From Marisa cornuarietis (Eukaryota; Mollusca; Gastropoda; Architaenioglossa; Ampullariidae), in assembly GCA_004794655.1 (NCBI GenBank), contig SMMW01000020.1, positions 1,221,001 through 1,285,000 on the forward strand: DNA of 64,000 nt, read 5' to 3'. Below the pieces are notes generated by a model. It made no database searches and was not told the origin of the DNA. It saw nothing but the letters and a program-made list of their open reading frames with translations. Position numbers and translations under genes: made by a program. Positions 1 through 13,510 of this stretch are shown here, piece by piece; the stretch's first letter is position 1, and the number at the start of each line of letters is the position of its first letter.

Positions 1-1656
1 GACCCAGATTTCCTTTGAACGACATCTTTACTTACCGTTTGGTTTCCTCAGCAGGAGTCGGCGGCAAAGAACGAAGATGTGGGCGGAGTGGGTGATGCCA
101 ACAGAAAAAAAAGCAAAACCGAAACTGGTGGAGCCCTCCCGGGCGAGAGAACCAAATGTTGATCAGAAATGTTCTGAAAAAAAGTCACGCCCTATACACG
201 AGTGCCCCTGGACCATTCTTTAGAATCATCTGATGTTTGTGGAACACTGCTGATGTCGGGTGGAACCACGGACTGTGGAACCACTGAGCACTAGTCCCGT
301 AACTCAGCACTACCTTATGATGACAAGACCCTAGTGCTGGTGAAGTGAACAGCTGAGCGGAAGGAGCCACTATATATATGTCTTTGATTTCTCCCACACA
401 CTTTCGGAAAGAAGGGGAGGTAATAAGAGAGAGGGGGAAGGGGAGAGAATAAACACGAGAAAGAGAAAGGAGAAGTTGGAGGAACGTGCCTATGGGTAGG
501 GGTGGGGGGGGATGATCTATTATTGTTCTTATGCCTCGCTTAGTCGCACGTGCTTTCCAAAGTCCCATCTGATTGGCTGAAAGCGACGTCCACTGCCCAG
601 CAAGGTGAGACGGGGCCCCAAGACGCCAGCCTGCTCCTTGCTGACACCTGCTGGCGTCAGGGGGCTGACGCTGCTGACGTTTGTGTGAGAGGTTGTCAAC
701 ACACGCGGGGCCATCCACCCCTCCCTCCCCACCCCTCATACTCCCAGGAGCTGAGCACGCTCCCCCCACCCCCCGCCGAGCCCCAGCCCCCCGAGTCCCA
801 GCCCCCGAGCGGCCCGCAGTCGTCGTGTGGTGGAACGCGCGGCAGCTTACTGCTCAGACAAATCGTTAGCCGATTGTCCGCTGCTCGTGGATTGCGTGTC
901 GCATTGGGTGGAGGAGTAGGTAGGCTAACTGGTAAACAGTCTGCTTTACTCCACCCTGCTTACTGTGTCTAGTCCACGCTCTATCGGTCCTACTCTCCGA
1001 TCCACGACCATCATGGAAACATGAGTTAATAATGACAACTACTTTTCAACCTATTTTTAACCTTCTGCACTCTTGTTATTGTAATAGTGTAGCAAAGTTT
1101 CCTACTTGTTTACAGGGCGAGATGTAGAAATAAATAATTTTACTTATTCTACCACCCTCGTAAATAAAGAATTGTCATTTAGAGTTTGTCATTTGACAAT
1201 GACATTTGTGATCGTCCTTGTCACTGCCTCTCTCTCTCTCTGGTGTACAGCACACACTCTTACTTCTCCCTCTTGTTTTTGATTCTTCCAGCAGCAAAAA
1301 GAAGAGATTAATGTAGATGGGGGACGAACCAGACGAACAAATGGGATCGATTCTCTCCTCAGACCTCATTGTAACTATGTACTTGTCGTCGAAGTCTTTA
1401 TCGATGATGTTGTTGATGCTATTGTCGATACTGCCGGTTCAATGGCCTGGTAGAGGCGTCCCTAGCGAACAGAGTTTGAATCGTAAGATGGCGTGCTGCT
1501 GTAGCCTTATCATCCAATCAATATTTCGGTGTACCTGGAAGCCTTCGCCGTGAACGTCAGGGAGTTTTCAGAACCTTCTCATCATCTCCTTCCCCTTTCA
1601 CTCTGATCGACCCTCTAGACTCGGGGCTAGTCTTTCCTTTAGTCTGTCTCATCATT
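1..1656. other. No gene recognised; GC-rich patch at 550-870
   Basis: Short open frames here lack homology or start context. The GC-rich patch, with several CpGs, might be a promoter of a gene outside the window, but no exon was found. Confidence 0.4.
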
Positions 1657-1657
1657 G

Positions 1658-1716
<59 letters not shown>
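1657..1716. repeat. (AATC)n microsatellite
   Basis: About 15 tetranucleotide units. Confidence 0.97.
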
Positions 1717-1809
1717 GAAATTGACTTTCTTCTACAACCTTAAAGATTAAAATAAAAATAACTTGACAGTCACACTTTAGTGTTCTGTGATGTAATATTG
1801 ACAGTAATT

Positions 1810-2125
1810 AATATCACTACTAATAACACAGTCCACACAATGCTCGTCCTTCTTACCCTCCCCCCTTCCACTCTTGCTACTTGTCTTACCATCTTTCTCT
1901 GCAGAATCCCTATATTTTGTGTTCATATTACTTGATGTCTTTTGTGTTTTCCATCTTTGTTTTCTGTTTGTCGTCAATACTGTTGTTTATTCTTCCGTCC
2001 CTCGTGTTCTATCCATGTAGTCCACGTCTCTTCCTTGTTTTAAGCGCTAATAGCATGCTCTCTATGAGTGTGAATATGCGCTATAAACATCTTCATTTTT
2101 ATTATTATTATTATTATTATTATTT
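1810..2125 (-). repeat. 300-bp dispersed repeat with (AAT)n end, copy 1
   Basis: On the minus strand it starts with an (AAT)n run, then TATAGCGCATATTCACACTC, ATAGAGAGCATGCT, TAGCGCTTAAAAC and GAGACGTGGACTA, ending near GACGAGCATTGTGTGGACTG. The copy at 6196-6490 has the same blocks in the same order on the opposite strand. Confidence 0.85.
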
Positions 2126-4082
2126 ATCGCTTTTGCAGCGATTTGCTCAGAGCGCTTTAGAGAAATGATATAGAGAAGTAAACTGAGTGCCCCACAACCA
2201 TGTACCCATATTCGCATATAACAGACTGCGCATAGGCAATGGCCCCAAATCTAGCTGTGGATACGAATTTATCCTTTCACTCTAACATTTTTCTATTACA
2301 AATTTTCTACAGCAGGACAAAGCGGGGCTCTCACTGCAGAATTTGATCGCCACGTTCGTTCCATTAGACACTTTGGTTTCTACGCATGCGAGTTGCACAA
2401 ACAGTTGTGTCTGGCCTCTCAACCAACAACCGGACCTTCCAACTTTGGAAAATGGCATTGGAAGAGACTGAGAGTGCAGACAGGTACCCATCTATTTTCA
2501 TCTGTGTAATAAGATTAACATCTTGGACACTTTTTGGTGTCCCAGTGACCGGAATACCGCAAGGAAGGAAGTTGCTTGTAGATAAGCCGCACCTCTGAGT
2601 CATTATTTAACTTCTGTTCACACATGAACCTGTTTCCATGTTAGTCTTATTCGATTTTGTTCCTTATTTTTCATGGTTTTCATGGTTCCTCCTCTCTTAT
2701 TCTGTGTGTGTTTTACAATCGATGACAATAACATCTGGTGAGGTTGTGGCTAATGCACACAGTCACGCTAGAACCAAGCTGATTGCTGACACCGGCGGTC
2801 TGACCCTGCCAGGTCACTGTGGGTCACTGAGCTCGAAAGAGTGTAAGGAATGTTGATAGGGGAGATCACTCACAGTCGGGAGACGAGACAGCCAGCAAAC
2901 GTTACAACCAAGGGGTAGGGAACTTAAAGGATCGGCAACATTTTTTTCTTTATGATCAGTTTAAGTTAATTTTATAATAATAATTATTCCCAAAATACGA
3001 TTACATAACTATGCTTAATTTTAAAGATATACGCCTTCAAACAGCGACATTCTTACGTGCCACAAGGAAAGTGGAAGAAAATTACTCTCCTATACTGGAG
3101 AGTTCTCTTACGAGCCCTGAGTATTTGTAACAGCGAGGGTGCAGGTCTTCAAGTCAAATGAAGGAACATCGCTCAGGTTGTCGTTGCCCTGAAAACGAAA
3201 CGGCTGATTTTGGAATACAGCCCTACAGATTGAAACTTTATTCAAATGAAGTTTAAAAAATAATCAAATGGTCCAAACTGATTTCATTCAACCGACTGGT
3301 AAGTCAATCTTCTCCATGTCAAAATTTAATGGGCAACAATCCCGGACATTGCAGTCTACGTTGTATTATTACTGACTGTCTGTTACTAAGTGGGTGAATT
3401 TGAGTTAATTTTCCCATGTGTATCACTGTTACTAAAAATTAAATATAAACACATTTGAAATGTGTTTGACTCCTGTAATTTTTTATTTGCTGGTTTCAAG
3501 CATTACATTTTCATTTTTTAGTTACAACTGACTGCTGATAACGACTTTTTACATTTAAAAATATAATGATAGTTTGAAACATGTTTATCGATGTAAAACC
3601 TATTTCTTCCTCGTTTAGCTGCATGTAAAATTTACTATTTATTTACTGATACCCGCACGTGTTCCCGTTTAAGCTCTTCATACGTTTGTCCCCTTCAATT
3701 ATTTTTTGTAGCTGTTTCGATTACGCACATCAATGGTGCCCTCACACTATCAGTTGTTGTTAGCATTATGCTGATAAAGATACGACTGATGATGTGTTTG
3801 TGACTGTCACACCATGTAACTTGTAGACCAGACGGTGTATAAACTGTCGATGTTGTATATCTGGTGCTTGATCTACCAGCAGTCGTAGTTGGTTTTAACA
3901 TCTCGTGTTGTTGTATAGTAAGCACTGCTGTAGGAATAAGATTTCTTCGGTTTACTGAAAGTCCAAGACTTGCTTGTACTGTATAAGTGACTGGATAACA
4001 ATCCATTTTGAAATGTTTTGAGCAAATGTTTGAGTGCGGTGTGGGGACGAAGTTTGCACGGCAAGTTTGAACAAAGCAGAGA

Positions 4083-4180
4083 TCTGTATATACACATGTA
4101 TACACATATATACACATATATACACATATATATATACATATACACACACATATATACACATATATACAAATATATTATAT
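4083..4180. repeat. (TACACATA)n AT-rich repeat
   Basis: TACACATATA units alternate with TA runs. It produces Tyr/Ile/His-rich frames on both strands. Confidence 0.93.
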
Positions 4181-4717
4181 ACACATCTCTGAACAAAGTT
4201 AATCCACTGGCGTTTGCTGCCATTATCTGTAGGATTTCCTTCATGAGTACAAACTCCATCTGAGTGTCGAAGAGAACATTCAGCAACAGCACAATGTGTC
4301 ATCGTCAGTTTTCTTTTACCGAGGATTGCATCTTTTCTCTTCCAATTCAGCTCATGCAGACGACACTATTTTTAGAATTATTTTTCTTTCGTCACTTCCT
4401 GATGACAAATCCAGGTGTGCTTAAAAGAAAAATATGAATTTAAAATCTCTCATGCCTCTTTGACATAACATACCGCCGGAATATGTTTTTATGATACTTT
4501 GTGCTCTGTTTACAGCGATTTTTGTGGAGCAATCGGGTTGGCCTTTAATGACTCAGCACTTCGTGCCACGAGAGAAGAGAACTGCGCACAGGTAACATCA
4601 CTGTTTAGGGTAGTCTGTAGGTACCTGATGTCAGCAGCACCCATTCGGTCTTGGAAAGGCCTGATCGACTGAGAACATGGGGCTCAGTATTATGTTACAA
4701 CTGTTGCCAATTATTTT

Positions 4718-4718
<1 letters not shown>

Positions 4719-4773
<55 letters not shown>
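4719..4773. repeat. (CA)n microsatellite
   Basis: A pure run of about 27 units. Confidence 0.97.
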
Positions 4774-4774
<1 letters not shown>

Positions 4775-5246
4775 GAATGAAAGAGAGAAGGAGATAGAGA
4801 GAGAAGGGCAGAGAGACAGTCCTACAGAAGGTCAGGTAAGCAGACATCAATAATCACTGATCGTGCCACAATCGCTCTCCACAGGTCCTTAGTGCTGATC
4901 CCAAATGATTTTGTCTGCGAAAGAAGATCCGATGAATCAGTACAAAGCACTTGAAGCCGCCACAAGCTGCAGTTACCTTCGTAGCAGGCAGTGGCAGCAG
5001 AAACAATTTACCAATTTTCTCAGCAAACCGCCGCAAGCCTCGTTCTCATACGTCATCAGTCCCTCGTTATTACCTGAAAACATCTTTAATTTTTTTCCCG
5101 CTGTCACTAATTTTAAATTTATTTATTGTAGGCGTGTTTTTTCATCATTGTTTTTGTTGTTAAGTTGTTCTCAGACCAAATCTTATTCTGACAAAGTTTT
5201 CCCTAATGTTTTATTTTCAGTGCCTGCATGTTTATTGTTTGATTGA

Positions 5247-5361
5247 TGTAACAGAGTGAAGTTGTTACAGAGTGAAGTTGTTACAGAGAGCTTTTGTAAC
5301 CGCATGATTCTGTAACAGACTGATGCTGTGACACAGTAATGCTGTGACACAGTGAGGCTGT
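5247..5361. repeat. Degenerate 19-20-bp tandem repeat
   Basis: Repeats such as GTTACAGAGTGAAGTTGTTA and GTGACACAGTAATGCTGTGA. Confidence 0.7.
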
Positions 5362-5948
5362 GATTTACACATCTTGGCCCATCTTCGTGCTGGCCATCAC
5401 TGCGTTTATCAATAGTGTTCTGGATGTCTTGACAGAGTATCTCATAGGCAATACAAGAACACAATGTAAACACAGAGTACACCAAAAGCACGTGCAATGT
5501 TTTCAAAAAAAAAAGTGACAAAACGGAAAATGTAAGCTAAGAGATGATAAAGAGCAGCAAGAAGCGAAAAGCAAACCTGCCGTAGGTAAACTCAAAGCTA
5601 CAAAGGAATGTACATCTAGAGTTGGTCATCATTGGTCCTGCAATGCATTCGACATTCTCGCCCCATTTCCACTATCGGCATCAAAATACTATCAAAATAC
5701 TGGTTGTGTTTCGTCTTGCACATCAACGGTGCGAGGTGAGAGATAGACATGTCAAAGACAAGATACACACGTCTCTAAAATAAATACTGGTATGTAAACA
5801 AACTCTTTCTGGTACTAGGAACTCCTGACACGCAAGTAAACTTTTCTCAAAGAAAATATTTCTGCAGGCACAGTGTGTAACTGCACTGAGGAGGTGTCGG
5901 GGTTAGCAGTACTTACAGAGTAGGACTAGAAGATAATGGTAGTAGTTT

Positions 5949-5950
<2 letters not shown>

Positions 5951-6039
<89 letters not shown>
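5951..6039. repeat. (TG)n microsatellite, 44 units
   Basis: A pure dinucleotide run of 89 bp. Confidence 0.97.
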
Positions 6040-6195
6040 TGTTAGACTTGCTGAAGGGTACAAGGGGCAGAAGAATAAGACAACTTGCATAGTACGAACT
6101 GGACTGTGATCCCCAGCACAGACTGAAACATTGATACTTGAGCTGCAGGTAAACCCCCCACCCCCACACACACGCACGCACACACTTCGTGAGAA

Positions 6196-6490
6196 ATAAT
6201 AATAATAATAATAGTGAATATTTTTATAGCGCATATTCACACTCATAGAGAGCATGCTCTTAGCGCTTAAAACGAGTAAGAGACGTGGACTAAGTAGATA
6301 CAGAACAAAGGGACGAAAGAAAACGACAGTACTGACGAAACAGAAAACAAAAGGCATCAAGTAACAGGAACAGAAAAATATAGTGATTCTGCGAGAAAGA
6401 TGGGTAAAGTAGCAAGAGGGAAGGGGGTGGGGTTAAGAAGGACGAGCATTGTGTGGACTGTGTTAGGAGAAATGCTCAAGGAAGAGGTGC
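6196..6490 (+). repeat. 300-bp dispersed repeat with (AAT)n end, copy 2
   Basis: Homologous to 1810-2125, inverted. It begins AATAATAATAATAATAG and contains TATAGCGCATATTCACACTC and GACGAGCATTGTGTGGACTG. It continues into GAGGTGCGTTTTCAGTGCAG, which may also belong to the family. No open frame is maintained in either copy. Confidence 0.85.
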
Positions 6491-6584
6491 GTTTTCAGTG
6501 CAGATTTGAAAGATTCAGTTGTAATAATAATAAGCGAGAGAGAAGGCGAGACAATAAAGGAGAGAATCCGTATGATAAATAATA

Positions 6585-6975
6585 ATATAATAATATAATA
6601 ATATTGCGCATTTCAAGCAAACCACACAAACACACATGGACAGGAAAGATTGTCAGCAACATGAGAGAAGGTGCAGATGGTAACAACAGGGATCACCAAT
6701 TACACTGGGTATTTCCCAAAGGTAAGTTGTAAGTTCAGACCGGAAAGCATGTAGCGCCTCCACTGTACGGAGAGACAGAGGCAGGACATTGTAAAGACTG
6801 GGGCCAGAGAAACAGAATGAGCGACGGTGGAACTCTCTCCAGTCTCACACTTGTGACAGAGAGAAGACTGGTGTGGGCAGAGTGGCCTGACCTGGCAGTC
6901 TGGCACGATATATGGCACAAGCTCTGACAAAAAGACTGGGGTGAGGCTGTGGACAAGCACATGTTCAATACCCAT
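6585..6975 (+). repeat. Probable dispersed repeat with (AATAAT) head
   Basis: It starts with an AATAATATAAT run followed by TTGCGCATTTC, resembling the heads of the 300-bp repeats. The rest has no second copy in the window, so its extent is uncertain. Confidence 0.35.
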
Positions 6976-7026
6976 CTGTTTAACAACTGGAGATCAACCC
7001 TGTGGCTGTGGTGGACGTCCTGCCGA

Positions 7027-7167
7027 CACCCTGGAGAATCCACACACGTGATGTCAACTGGCGCACAGACCAACACCCTGGACAATCCACACACGTGATG
7101 TCAACTGGCGCACAGACCAACACCCTGGACAATCCACACACGTGATGTCAACTGGCGCACAGACCAA
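7027..7167. repeat. 47-bp tandem repeat, exactly 3 units
   Basis: The unit starts CACCCTGGACAATCCACACA and ends GGCGCACAGACCAA. Units 2 and 3 are identical and unit 1 has one change, so this is a young array. Confidence 0.95.
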
Positions 7168-10100
7168 GAGGTAGAACAGCTCTTCTTGTACCTGTTATCT
7201 ATCCACGAGACTTAGTCGTCTTAACATGTTAACGCGCGCCGCCATATTTGGACACATCCAGTCTTATTGCGTAAACAATGTAAACGTTTATAAAACTGTT
7301 TCATGCTCAGGTTTGCGTAAACAAACTAAGTTGTGAGCAGGGCTTGCATCAATGAGAAGTTGAAGCAATGAAATGGGAGGAGAAGTGGCTTCTAATTGCG
7401 GTGAGGACATGTTGAGTGCTGTTATTGACCAGACGAAAGGCAGCACAGAACAAGAAATATTCCTTTGATTGTTGTTCTTTTAGTCCTCTTCATTTAAGTG
7501 AAACGAACTTTATAAGGTTCATTTAATCCAACAAATGCTGGCGTTGTCTAGGGTTTCTTTTGTCTCTTTTTTTCTTGGCTCTGTCTTCCCTCTATTTCTT
7601 CTACCGGTGTTCACAACTGTGGGGATGGGAGGTGGCTGGCTGGCTGAATGCTGTAGACTGTCATGGGGACACGAAAATCGCCCTCAAATAAAATATAGAC
7701 CACAACTGACCCCGTGTTCCCAGCCAGAGACCACAATTAATTATAAGGGCTTTGTGTACAGGCTTTTAAAGAAGCATTATGTAAGATCGGCGGCCTCAAG
7801 AAGGCCAAGCGTGGACGATGGCGCACCCGGGATGGTGGTGGTGAAGGTTGTCAAGGTGTGACAGTCACGTGTGGGGGCGGGACAGAGAGGAAACATTCGA
7901 GGGCTTGTTACACCTGGTTGGACGGTGTCCTGGAGGAAAGGAAACGGATATCTCATGTGACCAGTGTCTGAGGGCAGATAACCCAGAGACGTCATCGAAA
8001 GGTCCTGATGAGACAAGATGGAACTGCTCTCTGACGATGACTGGTCAATCAAAACCTACACGTATCCCATCTTTTCGTTCCTTCTCCATTCACTCATCTG
8101 ATAAGCTAATGTTTCTCGAAAATAGCATGTCGTAAATCTCGAGACCAGCAGCGGAAATGACCGAGTCAGGTGATTGGAGAGTCTGGACTTATCTACTTTG
8201 TGTAACCGATACCCTTGATGTTCATCTGACAGCAGGCTCCGCTACTGACGAAGGTCTCTCAAGCAGGCGGCGCAGACTTTTCCTGTCGTGTTTCTCGAAT
8301 CAATCATGCTGTCGTGTAGGAAAGTCATGAAAGCTGGGCATGAACATTTTGTTCAAGATTTTATAATCACTCTTCAAATTCCTTTTTCTTAAAGTGCCAC
8401 CTGCATCCCTACCGGGATTAAAGAGCTGCGGTATTCACATTCCAGTGGACTGTGTGCATCTGCCGTTTGCCTGAAATGGATTGTAAAGTGGACCTGCCAG
8501 TTGTCTGAGGGTTTTGTTTTCGGGTGAGATGTAGCCCCGCGCCACTCTTCACACACAATGTGGGGCAGACATCGTCGTCGACAGGTCTACTCATGTCGTC
8601 AAACCTGTCATCTGTAGAGTCCCTGGGTCTGCACCGTACTGGAAGTAGACGAAGCTACTGCAGGGTCTTAAATACCAACAGGATAACCACCCGGATGATG
8701 TTCTTGTCCAAAGTGCATTTCTCCAAAATATTTTCATCGATTTTCTTCCTTAAACAACTCTAGTATTACAATCTATTTACTTTGCCTCTATTTCTTCTTC
8801 TTGTAAATGTGCATAAAGTCAATGACTTGTTAATAACTTTCCAAACATTTAGAAAGTTAAATTTACAAGATAATCCTTGAAATAACTGTGATTGTTGTGA
8901 GTAAATAAGTCTCTCACCAGTAAATAGACCTGTCAATAAATGTTTTTTTCGGTTGTAGATATATGCAGAAGTCAGTGTGGATTGCACATACTCTGTCCTG
9001 TCAGCGATCTCAATCTCTGTGACACAACATGGATACAGCTTTAGAGAAATAAAAATAATTGAACAAACTCGTTTACGAGGACATTTGAATGACACGACGA
9101 TAAACGGAGAAGCAGAGTGAAACCAGTTTATATTTTGTGTGAACATGGACAGGAAATCACAGGAGAACACGAAGTGTCTGTCATCACACTAAATGCTATC
9201 AGCATCAGTGGAAGTGAACAGTGAACAGAATATTGGTAGCAACTATGATAGCAACAGTAGAAGTGAACAATGAACAGATTACTGGTAACAACTATGGCAG
9301 CAACAGTAGCGGGGAACAGTGAACAGAATATTGGTAACAACTATGGCAACAACAGTAGAAGTGAACAGTGAACAAATTATTGGTGACAACTATGGTAGCA
9401 ACAGTGGAAGTGAACAGTGAACAGAATATTGGTAACAACTATGGCAGCAATAGTTGAAGTGAATAGTGAACAGATTATTGGTAACAACTATGGCAGCAAC
9501 AGTAGAAGTGAACAGTGATCAGATTATTGGTAACACGTGCTGCTTCGACACTTGAGAAATACAGAAGTCTCGTTAAACACTCGACACTGTTGCCATGAGT
9601 TGAAGAGGTCCTACCAGGTCCACTAGAATCTTTCAGTTTGCTTTCTTGGATATGCGGAAGGAAAGATCGGCTAATGATTACGGATAAAGAGACAAGGTGA
9701 TCTCCTTGTGTCCTTTGTTTGCTCTACACCTCGACAGTGTCGCCCTCCAACGGTGGAGAGGGAGACGATGTCTACGACACACAGCCCGGCACCGCTTGGG
9801 CAAATGATGTAACAAGGAAAGCATTTTCCTCCTAATGTAACATCAATAGCTTAGGTGCTGCTGAAGAGCTCTCTAGGGCTGCTGATTTCGGAAATTCTTA
9901 GTTGGCACGTTTGTACACATACTGGATTGTTACAGATTGCCATTGTCAGGTAGATGTGTAGACATAACTAGAGTTTAACCCACTGTCGGAATGAATCACC
10001 GCGCATGACAGAAGTACAGTCTTGTATTTCCACACATCATTCAAAGTTTGGTTCTTTTTATGTTTCTCTCATTCACACTATTTACTGTCTAACCGTCCAC

Positions 10101-12036
10101 TCGTTCTCTTTCTGTACTTCTTTTTCTTTATGTCTTCGTTTACTCCTCACGTGTGACATTCTGTCTGACAGTGTGAAGCCGTACAGTTGTTTGCACGATG
10201 CCAGACAGTCGTGGCTGACTCAACCTTAATCCCATTACCTCCACTTGGGTCCTGGGTTTACCGAGACTGCGGTCTGGTCCTTTTTAACTAACGTTTTATT
10301 TGCCAGAGGGCAGCTTAAAGACCTACTGGCTCCTCGCTTTCTTGGAAGAAAAGCTTCGTGTAGAACTTTGGTAGGTGATGATACGATCAGTACAGTCCCA
10401 CCAGTCACTTGGGCAAGAAAAAAAATCACATTTTTATTTTTAGATTCGCTCAGGAAGAAGACCAAACACGTGGAGGGCTTCTAAGGAGAATTCAGACCGT
10501 AATACACAATCATCCATTTTCGTCTCCTCAAGAATGCTCGATGTCCGGGTGTTGCTCCATGTGTCTAGATGTAGAAGTTGATAAACGGTTCAATTTTCTG
10601 TCCATGTGGGTGAAACATAGACCAAATAAGGCAAAGGGCAAGAAACAGTGCCCCTGATAAGGAGTGAGCGGGTGCATCAGGAATAGAGTTATCCCGCCAC
10701 TAAATGAATGTGCGAGTACGAGGCTGTGTGCCGTGCAATGCCGACAACTACAGCAGGTAAAGAGCAACAATGTTTAAGAAACACTTCAAGACAGAAATAG
10801 GAAGACTAATTGAAGAAAATTGTTTTGCATGACAGGGTGGCCCAAGCAAAAGACGATGAATTAAGATACGTATTTGTCAAAGCCCATCATTATTCACCGT
10901 ACAATCTCAACCAATCATCATTGCTTTCTTTAATGTCAGGGAATCAATGTGCTTGGGTTATGTATCGCCCATCTTTATGGATCATTTTTATGGGATTGAG
11001 AGTGATGTTCCCTATACCAACAGTCTGAATGGGGGTGGGTGGGTGACTGGGTCCATTTTTCTGTTTGTCTACGATTGGTTCTGTTTTCATCAACTTCTTG
11101 ATCTACATATTTAATTAGTTCCTCTATCTGCTGGATTGTCTGTGGCTTTCTACTTTTTCCTTATGGAATGGACAGATGTGATCGAGGTTTTTGTTGTGAC
11201 ACGTCCTTCTTGGTCTGTGATTTGTGCCATTGACTTCTACAATTGTCGTGCATCCAGATGGCGCTTTGTGAACACTTGTCTGTACAATTTAGTGGTTCAG
11301 TTCTGCTTCAAATCCTTTACTTGGACGACTTGACAAAAAGATTGAACAACAAACAATTATATTTGTATCCACTGTCGGATGTCGTTGATTGGGATGATCT
11401 GTCTTTTGGTAACTGGTTGAAGATGATTTTTTCTACATCACAATATACGACGTGCTGTAGTACTATACACAATGTACTATTTATTTCCAAGTGCTACTTT
11501 TACGAAGTTCTCCAAGACTTTACGAGTTACAGATAATTGCGTGTCTGCAGGTTATGTAGGGGGCCTGGGGAGTTGCACATCTGAGGGACGACTATAGAGA
11601 GTGAGGTGAGCAAGGAAGGTACTGAAGCTGACTGTATTGACTGTATTGACTGTATTCAAAGACCTCGAGTTCACAAACTGTTGTTTGGCTTCTTCAACCA
11701 TGAAAGCCACCAACACCGAGGAAACGGCCAACGTGATGTAAAGTTTGTCTTCAGGGTTAGGAGACCACCTCGTGGTACCGGGTGTATCTGTGTCTGTGAG
11801 TGCTGTGTGCATACAGGTGTGCGCGCACCTGTTGGTTTCCGCCTAAACCAAAAATATATATTTTATAGTTATATCAACGCGAATATTATGTGAGCTTCCT
11901 TTCGGTTTATTGTAATTTTGATATTGAACATTTGGTGTGAAAAGCTATGCCCATTCTTCATTCTGCCAGGTGAGAAGATACCTTATAGTAAGACTGAAGG
12001 ATTTATTTGCGCTATACGAAATTTTGGACAGAAAAA
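7168..12036. other. No gene recognised apart from a minisatellite
   Basis: Short frames at 7.5-8.1, 8.8-9.2 and 10.2-11.5 kb have no domain, no good start context and overlap on both strands, as expected of chance. Confidence 0.5.
9205..9535. repeat. 49-bp minisatellite, about 6.5 units
   Basis: The unit contains GAAGTGAACAGTGAACAGAT, TATTGGTAACAACTATGG and CAGCAACAGTA. Copies differ by single substitutions. Confidence 0.92.
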
Positions 12037-12066
12037 TATATCAGTCCCATGTTGGGACTGAATCAA

Positions 12067-12145
<79 letters not shown>

Positions 12146-12253
12146 TATCAATTAGTTCACTGTAGTAGGAGACAGAAGTGTATATCAGTCCCATGTTGGG
12201 ACTGAATCACACACACACACACACACATCAGTTAGTTCACTGTAGTAGGAGAC
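12037..12253. repeat. Tandem duplication, each copy with a hairpin and a (CA)n run
   Basis: Both halves begin TATATCAGTCCCATGTTGGG ACTGAATC, an 8-bp stem with a 3-nt loop. A CA run follows (about 60 bp in the first, about 20 bp in the second), then TTAGTTCACTGTAGTAGGAG. Confidence 0.85.
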
Positions 12254-12341
12254 CTACCTTGTCACAAACATCGTGGGTCATTAGACTAAACAAACTGACA
12301 GAAGGAATAAGTTTTGGTGACGATTTGCTCTGAATGCATCG

Positions 12342-13170
12342 CCTATATCTGAATAGATGACTACGACTGTGCTATACTTCGACTATATCTGAATAGATGA
12401 CTATGACTGTGCTATACCTCGACTATATCTGAATAGATGACTATGACTGTGCTATATCTCGACTATATCTGAATAGATGACTATGACTGTGCTATATCTC
12501 GACTATATCTGCAAGATGACTATGACTGTGCTGTATCTCGACTATATCTGCAAGATGACTATGACTGTGCTATATCTCGACTATATCTGAATAGATGACT
12601 ATGACTGTGCTATATCTCGACTATATCTGAATAGATGACTATGACTGTGCTATATCTCGACTATATCTGCAAGATGACTATGACTGTGCTATATCTCGAC
12701 TATATCTGAATAGATGACTATGACTGTGCTATATCTCGACTATATCTGAATAGATGACTATGACTGTGCTATATCTCGACTATATCTGCAAGATGACTAT
12801 GACTGTGCTATATCTCGACTATATCTGAGTAGATGACTATGATTGTGCTATATCTCGACTATATCTGCAAGATGACTATGACTGTGCTATATCTCGACTA
12901 TATCTGAGTAGATGACTATGATTGTGTCATATCTCGACTATATCTGCAAGATGACTATGACTGTGCTATATCTCGACTATATCTGAGTAGATGACTATGA
13001 CTGTGCTAAATCTCGACTATATCTGAATAGATGACTATGACTGTGCTATATCTCGTCTATATTTGAATAGATGACTATGACTGTGCTATATCTCGACTAT
13101 ATCAGATAGATGACTATGACTGTGCTATATCTTGACTATATCTGCAAGATGACTGCACTATATTTACATG
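12342..13170. repeat. 21-unit minisatellite with two unit types (40 and 39 bp)
   Basis: Units are CTATATCTGAATAGATGACT... (type A, 40 bp) or CTATATCTGCAAGATGACTA... (type B, 39 bp), both running into ATGACTGTGCTATATCTCGA. The order is AAAABB AAB AAB, then alternating A'B with a GAGTAG variant, then AAA and a partial B. Confidence 0.95.
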
Positions 13171-13510
13171 AGGTGTTAGTCAGCAATTAGTAACAGTTGG
13201 TAGTAAGTGAGCAGTAATATTTGGTGTCAGTGAGCGATGACTATGGAGTTAGTAAACAATAATATTTTGTGTCAGTGGATAATAATATTATGTATTAGTC
13301 AGTGAGCAGTAAATTTGTTTCCTGAGTAAAAATATTTGGAGTCAGTCGGTAGGCAGTGTTATTTGGGGTTAGAGATGTGTTAGTAAGCAGTGATAATTGG
13401 TGTAATTAATCAGCAACATTTGGTGTTAATAAATAGTAATATTTGGTGTTACAAAGTGAGCTGTAATAATTGGTGTCATTCAATAAGCACTAACAGTAAG
13501 CAGCTGTCTG
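13171..13510. repeat. Degenerate tandem repeat
   Basis: Loose repetition of AATATTTGGTGTTAGT and GTGAGCAGTAAT with variable spacing follows directly after the 21-unit minisatellite. The unit is not sharply defined. Confidence 0.6.

Larger units (their letters stand above)
2126..5246. other. No gene recognised
   Basis: AT-rich single-copy-looking sequence with the CA and TACACATA runs listed separately. Confidence 0.5.

Noticed and set aside
9205..9535. Regular repeats that could suggest a CRISPR array
   Set aside because: There are no distinct spacers between the repeats; it is a minisatellite, and the DNA is eukaryotic.
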